Source: Candidatus Obscuribacter sp.
GTDB lineage: Bacteria > Cyanobacteriota > Vampirovibrionia > Obscuribacterales > Obscuribacteraceae
DNA length: 64,000 nt
Assembly (NCBI GenBank): GCA_016718315.1
Contig: JADKDV010000004.1
Span: 248,001 to 312,000 of the forward strand
Reading direction: 5' to 3'
Position numbers and translations under genes: made by a program. The notes under the pieces are model-generated. The model was given only the letters and a program-made list of their open reading frames with translations, had not been told where the DNA came from and ran no database searches. How positions within the stretch are numbered: position 1 is the stretch's first letter; each line of letters starts with the position of its first letter. Of the stretch, positions 1 to 8,189 are shown one piece after another.

Positions 1-2
1 CT

Positions 3-1058
3 AACCCATTTAACAGTGGTGTTGCTGATGTGCAGGTACCCAATCTGCAAATCAACAATAACAACAGTAACAGTGTCCGCCCGACGGTGTCGTTTGAGCA
101 GATGTACTACGCTCAGGATTTACGTCCAGCCAAAAACTGGCGTGCCAAATATCAAATTGGTCTCAATAACCTGGGCAACATGATGGACTCCAATAACTAC
201 GCTAACAATGAGACTTTTCAGTTTTTAAATACTCAATTTGTTAATAGCGTTGCTTTTAAACCCAACTTCATTGGTCCATCTACTATTGTTTCTGCCGAGC
301 GTGGCATCTTGCGTGATCGCGCCTTTTTACGCGCTACAAGCGCCATATTGAGTCTCTCGGATCGCGATTATTTTGGTGGCTTTGGTACAGTGCATGAGCT
401 GCAATTGGGGCAAAAGTTTTTCAAAAAAGAAGGCAACCTGCGCGCTGGCTATTGGAACTTTAACTTCCGTGGCGGTAGCACCCGGCCACTCGTAACCCCC
501 ACTGATATTACTCCTCCAGGTCTGTTATCAATCTTGCCTGGTGGCTCCGGTCAGGGCAGTCAGCCTACTGGAATGTATCTAAACTTTGATCAAAAAATCT
601 GGAAAGACATCGGTCTCTGGGGTCGCTACGCACTTAGCGATAAACAGTTTGGACAGGTGTTTTTGGGCGGTTTGCTGACCTCCAGGCAGAGCTTTAGCTT
701 TGGTACTGAGATACCAGCCAAGATATTCGTTAAGCGCCGTCCCGATGATGTGTTGGGTATTGCTTATGGTCAGATCTCATCCTATCGTCGCGGCACTATT
801 ACTCCCTCTACGCCTGCCTTTGTCTCTCTCAATGGTGTGCCCGCCACTACTCTTGATGAGGTCAATGCCAACGTGGGTTTGCTCAGTCCGGGGCTCAGAC
901 CGGCTCAGGAGAAATGTCTTGAGACTTACTACCGCTTTCAGGTCAACAAAAATGTTTCTGTGTCGCCGGACTTCCAGTATATCTGGGCGCCTGGTGCTAC
1001 CGCTGGTGGCAACCCTGGCATCTGTGTGCTGGGTACCAGGCTAAACGTAGTGTTTTAG
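3..1058 (+). CDS. OprB-family carbohydrate-selective porin, 3' part only
   Basis: The reading frame is open to the left edge, so this is the C-terminal part (about 351 residues) of a larger outer-membrane protein. The sequence alternates aromatic and polar residues in the manner of transmembrane beta strands. It closes with ETYYRFQVNKNVSVSPDFQY followed by a short strand ending in VVF, the usual end of cyanobacterial S-layer-linked OprB porins (terminal aromatic residue). A GTG at position 30 could be read as a start, but the family is normally over 450 residues with an N-terminal SLH/coiled-coil region, so the true start should lie outside the window. The family forms passive solute channels. 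Function is from family pattern recognition; the substrate cannot be told. Confidence 0.75.
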   Translation, partial: NPFNSGVADVQVPNLQINNNNSNSVRPTVSFEQMYYAQDLRPAKNWRAKYQIGLNNLGNMMDSNNYANNETFQFLNTQFVNSVAFKPNFIGPSTIVSAERGILRDRAFLRATSAILSLSDRDYFGGFGTVHELQLGQKFFKKEGNLRAGYWNFNFRGGSTRPLVTPTDITPPGLLSILPGGSGQGSQPTGMYLNFDQKIWKDIGLWGRYALSDKQFGQVFLGGLLTSRQSFSFGTEIPAKIFVKRRPDDVLGIAYGQISSYRRGTITPSTPAFVSLNGVPATTLDEVNANVGLLSPGLRPAQEKCLETYYRFQVNKNVSVSPDFQYIWAPGATAGGNPGICVLGTRLNVVF

Positions 1059-1073
1059 ACGCGCTCCGGTGGT

Positions 1074-1901
1074 TTACGGCTCTGTGCCTTCGATTTTTGT
1101 CTGAGCTAGTTTCATCTCTTGGCTCAGAGCTGTCAATCCAGCGTAGCCACCAAAGCTCATGCTATCGACAGCGCCTGACGGCACGATGACTGTGGCTGCG
1201 TTGCCACCTTTCATGACCTCGTATAGCATGTTCATGCCGCGCAGGTGCAATGCGATTGGATGCTCTTCGTAGACCATGCCAGCATTGGCAAAGCGTCTGG
1301 CGATGTTTAGCTCACTGTCTCCCAGCAAGATACGCGCCTGGCTCTCGCGCTCTGCTTGTGCTACTCGACTCATGGCGTCTTGCAATCCGTCTGGGATTTT
1401 GATGTCGCGCATTTGCACTGACTCTACTTTGACTCCCCATGGCTCTGTCTGAGCATCGAGAGTGGTGGTCATGGATAGATCGAGACCGGCTCTATCAGAG
1501 AGTACTTGACTCAAGTCTGAGCGTCCAATGATGTCGCGCAGAGCTGTTTGGGCGGCACCAATGACTGCCTCGCCGAAGTTAGCAACTTGCAGAGTCGCTA
1601 GTTTGGGATCGACTACTCTCCAGTAGACAACAGTATCTACGTTGACCGGTACATTGTCTTTGGTTAAAGTTTCTTCGGCTGATACGGCACTAGTGATGGT
1701 GCGCAAATCAATCGTAAAAGGAGTGGTCTCAAGAACAGGGATCAAGAAAAACAGCCCTGGTCCTCGCACACCGTTAAATCTACCGAGTAAGAGTACGACT
1801 TTGCGCTCCCACTCATTGCAGATACGCAGGCAAAAATAGCAAAGCACGGCTAAGCCGACTATAGCCATGAATGAAAAAGTGAAAAACAGCCCTAAATTCA
1901 T
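1074..1901 (-). CDS. SPFH/Band 7 (stomatin/slipin-like) membrane protein
   Basis: A protein of 275 residues with one N-terminal membrane segment (about 5-27) followed by a classic Band 7 domain. The motif ERKVVLLLGRFNGVRGPGLF begins the domain. VPVNVDTVVYWRVVDP and ALRDIIGRSDLSQVLSDR are hallmark slipin stretches, and the Glu/Ala/Arg-rich helix AQAERESQARI closes it. Such proteins oligomerise on membrane microdomains and scaffold or regulate other membrane proteins, often proteases. No NfeD-type partner gene adjoins it here. The ATG is preceded by a GGAGAG ribosome site. It converges on the porin gene and has no obvious operon partner. Confidence 0.9.
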   Translation of the reverse strand: MNLGLFFTFSFMAIVGLAVLCYFCLRICNEWERKVVLLLGRFNGVRGPGLFFLIPVLETTPFTIDLRTITSAVSAEETLTKDNVPVNVDTVVYWRVVDPKLATLQVANFGEAVIGAAQTALRDIIGRSDLSQVLSDRAGLDLSMTTTLDAQTEPWGVKVESVQMRDIKIPDGLQDAMSRVAQAERESQARILLGDSELNIARRFANAGMVYEEHPIALHLRGMNMLYEVMKGGNAATVIVPSGAVDSMSFGGYAGLTALSQEMKLAQTKIEGTEP

Positions 1902-1937
1902 GGCACTCTCCAGGCGGCAGTTGTAAAACAGCTGCGA

Positions 1938-2255
1938 TTATAAGTGCTTGGCAGGGGGTTGGGACTTGGATTTTTTTACTACAGACTGAGATTGAATCAG
2001 CTGAATGTCATTAAGAGCTTGTCGATACAGTACTTGCTTTATGTAAGTCTGATAGGGTACCCCCATTGATTCAGCAACCTTCTTGATCAGATTTAGAGGT
2101 TCTTTTTGCCACCTAAAATTAACTCTTGTTTGCTCAATCTCTGAGTCTGCAAGAGCGGTCAATTTGCTGACTTTGGCATCGATCTCTTCCGGAAGTGAAA
2201 TGTCCTCGAGTTCTTCGATTACGAAGTTGCCTCTTCTTGATTTGCGCTTTTGCAT
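1938..2255 (-). CDS. CopG-type antitoxin-like DNA-binding protein
   Basis: A basic protein of 105 residues. The core (about 45-85) reads VNFRWQKEPLNLIKKVAESM followed by GVPYQTYIKQVL. This matches the ribbon-helix-helix antitoxin pattern in which a beta strand is followed by a helix and then GIPYQTLI (the CopG/BrnA-like antitoxin family). Members usually repress their own operon and neutralise a BrnT-like toxin. No BrnT-like gene is present. The only operon partner is the upstream membrane protein, which ends 4 bases before this start, and the GAGG ribosome site lies at the end of that gene. Antitoxin identity is inferred from sequence pattern; the toxin partner is unknown. Confidence 0.6.
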   Translation of the reverse strand: MQKRKSRRGNFVIEELEDISLPEEIDAKVSKLTALADSEIEQTRVNFRWQKEPLNLIKKVAESMGVPYQTYIKQVLYRQALNDIQLIQSQSVVKKSKSQPPAKHL

Positions 2256-2259
2256 GAGG

Positions 2260-2880
2260 TTATCCTCTGGTAGCCCTTTGCCGATTTATTTCTCGTTCAA
2301 TTAAGCGCTCGTTTTTGTATTCGAGCAAGTCACTAGCGAGCTGCTTTATTGCTACAAGCTCTCCGGGTGTTTTGTCCTGGAGATCGTTGATATTTAAGTC
2401 TGGTTTTGTAGCTAATCTAATCTCTGCCTCATAGCTGTGATGAGGGTTGTATAAAATGAAAAGAACGTATGGAAAGGTCAGGCAGAGACCAAAAAAGGAA
2501 TAGTCGCTTTGGCTAACCTGCAAAGACATCACTAAGGTCGGCAATGTCACCATGCCTGCTACAAGGACTCTTTTTATAAGACTACTTGAGCTTCGCGTAA
2601 ATACGCCATCTTGGAGGGATCTGTTGCAACTGCATATGCCCGTAGTCCGGACCATAAAATTAAGCAACGCCAACATTCCGCAAAGTAGCACCAACATATT
2701 GCACAAGACCGAAAGTATTCTTGGCTCTAGGTTTACAAAGAGACGGACAGAGATAAAGGCTAAAATTGTACAAATTGTTGAAGCACAAAAGTTTGTAGGA
2801 TGAAACAAGATCCAGTGAAGTCCCAAGTCTGGAAGACCCTTGAGCGGGAAAGAGAGATTAATAGGCAATCTCGTTCTCAA
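2260..2880 (-). CDS. Unknown polytopic membrane protein paired with antitoxin-like gene
   Basis: I do not recognise the family. About four hydrophobic segments are visible (roughly residues 25-47, 53-76, 105-125 and 128-147). They are followed by a charged cytosolic-looking tail (150-206) rich in Glu, Lys and Arg, with LLEYKNERLIEREINRQRA at its end. The 5' end is uncertain: the longest frame begins with a TTG lacking a good ribosome site, and a later start is possible. It lies 4 bases upstream of the CopG-like gene on the same strand, so the two are probably co-transcribed. If the downstream gene is an antitoxin, this membrane protein is the candidate effector, but nothing in the sequence proves toxicity. 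Confidence 0.5.
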   Translation of the reverse strand: MRTRLPINLSFPLKGLPDLGLHWILFHPTNFCASTICTILAFISVRLFVNLEPRILSVLCNMLVLLCGMLALLNFMVRTTGICSCNRSLQDGVFTRSSSSLIKRVLVAGMVTLPTLVMSLQVSQSDYSFFGLCLTFPYVLFILYNPHHSYEAEIRLATKPDLNINDLQDKTPGELVAIKQLASDLLEYKNERLIEREINRQRATRG

Positions 2881-3107
2881 TGTAAAACCCTTTTTGACCT
2901 GTGCATGTTTGTGTTATGCCCTCGGCGTTTGTGCGCATTCCTTGTGCACTCAAATTTGTAAAACTGGTAACCTGTTTTACACTAGTTACCATATTAAACC
3001 ATCACTGGGATTGATACGCTCTTAAACTCCGCCAGCTACGATGCAGACAGGTTGGTGCGACTTGTGGTTTGCGCAGGCGATTGGTCAGATAGGTTTGACA
3101 CAGGATG

Positions 3108-3135
3108 GACCAATCATCCCTAGGGATGATTGGTC
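3108..3135. repeat. Perfect 28-bp palindrome over the HxlR-gene stop
   Basis: GACCAATCATCCCT (3108-3121) is followed with no spacer by its exact reverse complement (3122-3135). The stop codon of the HxlR-type gene lies at its centre. A further GATTGGTC occurs at about 3080. No T-tract follows on either strand, so it is not a typical intrinsic terminator. It could be an operator for a dimeric regulator or a small repeat. Confidence 0.8.
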
Positions 3136-3566
3136 GCCGCTTCACTTGATCTGTCGAGGCGGGTTCGGAGGGGTGGAGGCACACGCCTCTCCGGACAGTC
3201 CGTGTCAGCTTCGCTACATCCTTGTAAGGGGCATTTGCAGCTCACTGTGGACATCTCCGCTGCCATCTCTTTGATTTCACTCATGATGACAAAGAGTCTG
3301 CGCCCGCGCTCTGTGATTGTATGCTCCACATGGGGCAGCTTTTCGTCATAGACTTTGCGCGAAATCATGCCGGCGCTTTGCAAGGCTTTGATGCGCTCTT
3401 GCAGGGTCTTCATGCTCAGACCCGGTATGACGCGCAAGAAGCGTCTAGTACGCACTGGACCTAGCGCTAGCTCCCGCAAAATCTGCACTGTCCACTTGGC
3501 GCTCATAAGGTCTAAAAGAGGCACAATTGGGCAGGATTGGTCGGTATCGGTAGTTAGGTTTTGCAT
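3120..3566 (-). CDS. HxlR-family winged-helix transcriptional regulator
   Basis: The first 105 or so residues are a typical HxlR/YodB winged helix: CPIVPLLDLMSAKWTVQILR, then LPGLSMKTL-like GLSMKTLQERIKALQSAG, then the wing with LPHVEHTITERGRRL. The early Cys12 matches the position of the redox-sensing Cys in several HxlR regulators. The family normally ends near residue 110-120. Here a Cys- and Arg-rich tail (about 108-148) continues into the 28-bp palindrome that holds the stop codon, so the tail may be a recent extension. The gene lies beside and in the same direction as the sugar-porter gene upstream, but 86 bases separate them. Regulation target is unknown. Confidence 0.85.
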   Translation of the reverse strand: MQNLTTDTDQSCPIVPLLDLMSAKWTVQILRELALGPVRTRRFLRVIPGLSMKTLQERIKALQSAGMISRKVYDEKLPHVEHTITERGRRLFVIMSEIKEMAAEMSTVSCKCPLQGCSEADTDCPERRVPPPLRTRLDRSSEAATNHP

Positions 3567-3652
3567 AGTTTTTTACAGACGATAAGGAATGCCGATCCTA
3601 ATTTTAGGACTTAGTTACTTACGTCGTATCAACCAAAGAGCTGATTGTCTAA

Positions 3653-5020
3653 TCAAGTGCTCGGTGTATGAGCGTGCTCGTTTTGTGCCATACCAAGACG
3701 TTTTTCCATTTGTTCCAGAGTAATGCCTTTGGTCTCTGGAAAAATAAACAGCACAACGAGAAACTGTGCCACCATCATCAGTGCAAAAAAGTAAAACGGC
3801 ATCGAGCCTGATTGAGCCGCCAGCATGGGAAACGTGCCTGAGATGAGGGCATTCATGATCCAGTGGGTGGAGCAGCCCAGACTTTGACCTTTGGCGCGTA
3901 CCTGGGTGGGGAAAATCTCGCTGATATAGACCCAGATTACAGCCCCCTGCGAAAAAGCAAAGAAGCCAATATACGCTACGAGAAACCAGACAAGTGACTC
4001 CATGTTTTTGTGCATTTGCATGATCACAGCCACACCAGCCAGGCAGATACTCATGCCGACAGAGCCTATTAGCAGCAACTGTTTGCGCCCTAGTTTGTCA
4101 ATCACTGCCATGGCAATGAGAGTAAAGAGCAAGTTGGTGGCGCCGATAATTACCGCCTGAAAGCCGCTACTGACCTTGCTATAACCAGCCAGTGCAAAAA
4201 TATCATTGAGATAGTAAAGGATGGCGTTGATGCCGGTAAGCTGGTTGAAGGCACCAGTGGCGATGGCGAGAAAAATCGGGAACTTATATCTTGGAGTAAA
4301 GAGTTTGGCTGCTTGAGCTGCTTTTGCTTCGTCGATTGATACGATAATTTCTTGCAGCTCTGCCTCGGCGTCTCCGATTGATGTCTTGTTGAGGACCTCG
4401 CGAGCCTCTTGCTCCAGTCCCTTTGCCACCAACCAGCGAGGACTGCGTGGTATACCAAAGAGCATGAGCAAAAACAAAAGAGCTGGTATACCCGATACAC
4501 CCAGCTGCCAGCGCCACTCTGACGAGCCCTGGATAGCGAGTCCTATTAGGTAGTTGCTAAAGTACGCCAGCAAAATACCGACTACGATATTGATTTGAAA
4601 CAGCCCGACCAGCCGTCCGCGCCATTTGGCGGGAGCTAGCTCGGCAATGTAGAGCGGACCTAGCACGGATGAGCCGCCTATACCGAGACCTCCGAGAAAT
4701 CTAAAAAATATAAGCGATGGCAAATCCCAGGCAAAGGCGCAGCCAATTGCTGATAGCACATATGCTAGAGCGGTGATGCGCAATGTCTCGCGCGCTCCCA
4801 GGCGCTCACCTATGACTCCGGCTGTCAGAGCGCTGATGACTGTGCCCCAGAGCGCGCTTGCTACAGTCATACCGAGCCAAAATGGTGTCAGTGTAAATGT
4901 CTGTGTAAGAGAGTGAGTGGCGCCAGAGATGACTGCGGTATCAAAGCCAAACAGCAAGCCGCCGAGCGCGCCGACCAGTGAGCACCGGAGCAAATAGCCA
5001 TTAAACTTGCCTGCTGTCAT
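3653..5020 (-). CDS. Sugar-porter family MFS transporter
   Basis: A protein of 455 residues with 12 predicted membrane segments, the standard length for proton-coupled or facilitative sugar porters. The diagnostic motifs are present: GGLLFGFDTAVISG in the first helix, the WRGRLVGLFQINIVVGILLA stretch before helix 5, PRSPRWLVAKG before the central loop, QLTGINAILYY in helix 7, and the PETKG signature at the C-terminus. GRKQLLL is the second-half loop motif. The substrate is probably a hexose or pentose but cannot be read from sequence. The ATG has an AGAGG ribosome site. Neighbours give no dedicated catabolic pathway. Confidence 0.93.
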   Translation of the reverse strand: MTAGKFNGYLLRCSLVGALGGLLFGFDTAVISGATHSLTQTFTLTPFWLGMTVASALWGTVISALTAGVIGERLGARETLRITALAYVLSAIGCAFAWDLPSLIFFRFLGGLGIGGSSVLGPLYIAELAPAKWRGRLVGLFQINIVVGILLAYFSNYLIGLAIQGSSEWRWQLGVSGIPALLFLLMLFGIPRSPRWLVAKGLEQEAREVLNKTSIGDAEAELQEIIVSIDEAKAAQAAKLFTPRYKFPIFLAIATGAFNQLTGINAILYYLNDIFALAGYSKVSSGFQAVIIGATNLLFTLIAMAVIDKLGRKQLLLIGSVGMSICLAGVAVIMQMHKNMESLVWFLVAYIGFFAFSQGAVIWVYISEIFPTQVRAKGQSLGCSTHWIMNALISGTFPMLAAQSGSMPFYFFALMMVAQFLVVLFIFPETKGITLEQMEKRLGMAQNEHAHTPST

Positions 5021-5143
5021 GTGTGCCTCTTGCCGGGTGACTTTTAGGGGGCGCTAAAGTGTCATACTATACTAGTTTGCAGGGATGTTTAGTCCGCAGT
5101 AGCTGGAATTTTGTCCTTTTGGATAGTGGGGATTGCTATTTAA

Positions 5144-6031
5144 ATGACCAGAGCGCTTAGATTTGCCGTTTATATCATCTCTGGCCTCTGTGCTCTCTTG
5201 GCTCTGGGATATTTTTACTACGATGGTTATGTGCGCTTTCCCACGCTGGAGGACCGGGCTGGGTTTGTGAAAAAGCTGGCAGACAATGAGCAGAGCTGGG
5301 CTCGTTATAAGCTGGAGCGCATGGATAATAAAGATCCTCGCTATTATTTGTGCAGACCAATTAGCCCTCAAAAGCCGAGCCCCACAAAGTTTATGCACCC
5401 ATTACTGGGTGTCAAATATGGAGAGATGCTAACTCCAAGGGTGCTCGCTAATGTCAATTACAAAAGGATGCGAGAGCTAGCCTGTGGAGAGGATGTTGGT
5501 GATTTTGAGTATGCCAATTTTCATGAGGCTGAGTTGGCCGCTGCAGAAGGATTTTGCAAATTTATAAAAGGCAGGTCTGAAAGTGGTATCAGGGAATGGT
5601 TGGGTGCTCCAGATTATTTTTGTAATGATGTGCCTTTGTGGGAGCCTTTAAAGCCTGGTCAGGAGCGCTGGGTCTACGATCTCGGTCTTGAGCCAATCTC
5701 CGTAAAATTGATTTTGCAGGATGGCGTCTGTGTTGAGAGCAGCATCTGCGGTAGCGCTGAGATAGATGACCTGGCAAGCTGCAGGGAGTATCAGATCTGT
5801 AAATCGGCTATTGGTAAGAGTATCGATGTGATCGTAGCCAAAAACGGTCCGCCCAATCAAATTTTTGACCTATCTGGCAAGCCCATCAAACGTCATCAAG
5901 ACGAAGAGGATATGTACTATTTTTTGCGGGCCGGCGACCCTATAAGCTTAAGGACCAAGCATGGTGTCTGTGTTGAGGTTTATGCTGGCGTGATGAAAGG
6001 TATGCGCCCTGTGAGGCTTGTCCATCCGTAA
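5144..6031 (+). CDS. Membrane-anchored protein with two BamE-like modules (paralog 1 of 3)
   Basis: Unrecognised by name. An N-terminal membrane segment (about 7-27) anchors a soluble part. Residues 138-203 carry FCKFIKG, EWLGAPDYFC, LKPGQ, then VKLILQDGVCVESSICG. Residues 223-280 repeat the pattern in weaker form: IGKSIDVIVAKNGPPNQI and later SLRTKHGVCVEV. The layout of helix, LG-x-PD turn, W-x-Y strand and hydrophobic strand with GxCV resembles the SmpA/OmlA (BamE) fold; this is pattern inference only. Several Cys residues are shared with the paralogs. The gene heads a run of three related genes. Its first 15 bases and the preceding TAA are nearly identical to those of the copy at 6941. Confidence 0.75.
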   Translation: MTRALRFAVYIISGLCALLALGYFYYDGYVRFPTLEDRAGFVKKLADNEQSWARYKLERMDNKDPRYYLCRPISPQKPSPTKFMHPLLGVKYGEMLTPRVLANVNYKRMRELACGEDVGDFEYANFHEAELAAAEGFCKFIKGRSESGIREWLGAPDYFCNDVPLWEPLKPGQERWVYDLGLEPISVKLILQDGVCVESSICGSAEIDDLASCREYQICKSAIGKSIDVIVAKNGPPNQIFDLSGKPIKRHQDEEDMYYFLRAGDPISLRTKHGVCVEVYAGVMKGMRPVRLVHP

Positions 6032-6032
6032 A

Positions 6033-6060
6033 GCCGTTGGGTGTGCCGAACGGCATTTAA
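6033..6060 (+). terminator. Weak putative terminator after paralog 1
   Basis: GCCGTT (6033-6038) pairs with AACGGC (6049-6054), directly after the stop codon of the preceding gene, followed by ATTTAA. The stem is only 6 bp and the T-run is poor. Confidence 0.35.
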
Positions 6061-6127
6061 CCTGCTCTTTTGTTGAAATAGTGGGGGATTTCACATTGAC
6101 TGTGCAGGTGCGCCAATGCATATTTAA

Positions 6128-6862
6128 TTGTTGTTTGCAGTTGGTTTGCCTTTGTATAAACGCGCATTTTTAGCTTCTTACTTGATCTATGCTTTGTTTT
6201 TGGCAGGGCTTTTTGCTGTTGTCGCTTGGCCGTTAGCCGCAAAGGCATTTTGGCAATCTGCGATTGATGTGGGACCGCCGTCTTTTGGTAGGTACATGTA
6301 CATCGCGACTCTGGGCGATGAAGCTTTTGAGCCAGCGGCTAGAGACAAGTTTTGTGCGAAGGCCGTTGGCATGCAAAAATCGCAGTTGCAGAAGTGGGTT
6401 GGTCAGCCGATGTATCGCGGTGGCACAGTCGGTGCCTGGAGCGATCAACGAGCCGGGCAGGATATTTGGATTTACGAATCTTCCACTCCCCATTCTAATC
6501 TCCATCCTGTCAGACTTACATTTGAAAATAATCGTTGTGTTAACGCCAAACCGTGCAGTAGTGCTGAGTACGGTGCATTTCATGAATGGCGAACACAACA
6601 AATCCTATTAGGTGGCATGGGTATGACAGTAGATCAGGCTCTTGCGACCTTTGGACCTCCAGGCGACAATAGAGTGCTTAAGCCAAAAATAGCGTTGCGA
6701 CCAGTCGCAAAGCCGGATTGGGATCGTGGTGATTTTGTGCTAGATATGCCTCCGTCGCAGCCCGCTTATTTGCTTTACGACGTTGGGATGGACGATTTGG
6801 TCGGTCTCGAATTTGAGCACGGTAAGTGCGTGCGAATTGGCCAGCTGCATGCATTTCATTAA
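6128..6862 (+). CDS. Membrane-anchored BamE-like-module protein (paralog 2 of 3, diverged)
   Basis: A shorter relative (about 244 residues) of the genes on either side. It has a strong N-terminal membrane helix (about 15-37), then FCAKAVGMQKSQLQKWVGQP, which aligns with the FC...KG...WLG-PD stretch of its neighbours. VRLTFENNRCVNAKPCS aligns with their VKLIF-x-x-G-x-CV-x-x-SICG. A second module follows: GMTVDQALATFGPPGDNRV and FEHGKCVRI. It lacks the roughly 90-residue spacer between membrane helix and first module seen in the others. The start is uncertain: the frame opens with two TTG codons and no clear ribosome site. Function unknown. Confidence 0.65.
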   Translation: MLFAVGLPLYKRAFLASYLIYALFLAGLFAVVAWPLAAKAFWQSAIDVGPPSFGRYMYIATLGDEAFEPAARDKFCAKAVGMQKSQLQKWVGQPMYRGGTVGAWSDQRAGQDIWIYESSTPHSNLHPVRLTFENNRCVNAKPCSSAEYGAFHEWRTQQILLGGMGMTVDQALATFGPPGDNRVLKPKIALRPVAKPDWDRGDFVLDMPPSQPAYLLYDVGMDDLVGLEFEHGKCVRIGQLHAFH

Positions 6863-6940
6863 AGCGTCAGCCAAGTTGTGGCACGCAGCTATGGTTCCGA
6901 TCTAGACTGTTCCAAGTGAGCATCTTCATCAGAGCATTAA

Positions 6941-7813
6941 ATGACCAGAGCACTTAAATTTGCCGTTTATCTGATCTCGGGTGCGATTGCTGCCTGGGGT
7001 CTGGGAGTTTTTGTTTACGACGGTATGACCAAAGTGCCCACTTTTAGCCAACGCTTTTGGTGTGTCCATGAGTATGTGCAGAATGAGTCGAACTATTTGC
7101 TGCGGCAATTAGATCATCCTCCGCACCACGGTCCAGATTACTACGTGCGCAATCTAAATGACTCTGATAACTTGAGTCCTCGAGAGCTAAGTCTTGTGCA
7201 TCCAATTTTAAAAGTTAAAGCTCATACTTTACCTCAGCCCAAGGATCTAAGAGCTATTGATTTCAGGCGGTTTCGCCACTTTGAGTCACCAGAGCTATTT
7301 GATACTTTTTACAGATGTTTTGATAGATGTGAGTATGTTGCTGTTGAGCATTTTTGCTCCATAGTCAAAGGTAAGACTAAGCAGGAAGTCGAAAAATGGC
7401 TTGGTAAGCCTGATTGGTGCTGTGACGATGTTGCTTGCTGGAGCAAGTTAAAACCAGGTCAAAATCGCCAGATCTACTGTTTTGGTATTGCCGAAATACC
7501 AGTCAAATTGATATTTGATCGCGGCAAGTGTGTTGATGCGAGTATTTGTGGCGATTTAGAATTTTCTGATTACGAGTCATGGCAAATGCATCGAATAGTA
7601 AAAACTTCGATTGGTCAGCCTTTGGCAGTGGTTCTCAGGAAAAATGGACAACCTGATAGAATGACTGAGGCAGATAACCCCAGTAAAAATCTGACTCGCC
7701 ATCAGAGCAATGAAGAGATTTATTACAGCACGAGCAAGACTTTAGGGATTGTTCTCACCATACAAAATGGCTACTGTGTGCAATCAGCCTTTGAAGTGCT
7801 TTATCGCGAGTGA
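6941..7813 (+). CDS. Membrane-anchored protein with two BamE-like modules (paralog 3 of 3)
   Basis: A protein of 290 residues, closest to the gene at 5144: both start MTRALKFAVY/MTRALRFAVY, keep the same membrane anchor, and share HPIL/HPLL, FC-x-x-VKG, KWLGKPDWCC, LKPGQNRQIY and VKLIFDRGKCVDASICG. The second module has TSIGQPLAVVLRKNGQPDRM. It adds extra Cys residues (FYRCFDRCEY and WCCDDVACW), suggesting a metal site or disulfides in an exported domain. Duplication is plainly local and tandem. No function can be given; a periplasmic envelope or binding role is inference from the fold resemblance. Confidence 0.75.
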   Translation: MTRALKFAVYLISGAIAAWGLGVFVYDGMTKVPTFSQRFWCVHEYVQNESNYLLRQLDHPPHHGPDYYVRNLNDSDNLSPRELSLVHPILKVKAHTLPQPKDLRAIDFRRFRHFESPELFDTFYRCFDRCEYVAVEHFCSIVKGKTKQEVEKWLGKPDWCCDDVACWSKLKPGQNRQIYCFGIAEIPVKLIFDRGKCVDASICGDLEFSDYESWQMHRIVKTSIGQPLAVVLRKNGQPDRMTEADNPSKNLTRHQSNEEIYYSTSKTLGIVLTIQNGYCVQSAFEVLYRE

Positions 7814-7832
7814 TTTTAAATAGCGCCTGTTG

Positions 7833-8105
7833 CTACTTTTTCATACTTCCGACTAGTGCTTCGCCGTTTTTGCCAGTCAGAATGATCACTTTTTCGTCGC
7901 GGGTGTCGACTATCTCAAGATTGTCACCCAATTTTTTGTTGTCTTTTTGGTCAATAGTCTTAAACAGGCGACTGGCATCAGAGGGGGACATGCTCTGCAA
8001 TTCGCCTTGCATTGCTTGGAGTGCCTTTAAACTATCGCCCTTATCCAACAAGCCAACGATGTTATCTGCTTTTGCGGAAATCGGGTCTACTTCTTTGCCT
8101 GCCAT
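7833..8105 (-). CDS. Small hypothetical protein of a local two-member family
   Basis: A soluble protein of 90 residues with a good AAGGAG ribosome site. Helical N-terminal half, then LGDNLEIVDTRDEKVIIL. The pattern (AD...GD...A...E...M...L...Q-D-K...LEIV) also occurs in the first 75 residues of the gene at 27118, so the two share a small domain. No known motif and no signal peptide. It converges on the third BamE-like paralog with a 19-base gap. Function unknown. Confidence 0.6.
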   Translation of the reverse strand: MAGKEVDPISAKADNIVGLLDKGDSLKALQAMQGELQSMSPSDASRLFKTIDQKDNKKLGDNLEIVDTRDEKVIILTGKNGEALVGSMKK

Positions 8106-8189
8106 GGTGTGTCTCCTTAGAAAAAATCAGTGCCTTCGCCGATGACAGCAATATAGAGGAGGTTTGTGACAGATTTGGGGCGTGACGGC

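Noticed and set aside
2881..3107. Small open frames on both strands
   Set aside because: Short, without ribosome sites, and with Cys/Leu-rich or Arg-rich translations typical of non-coding DNA.
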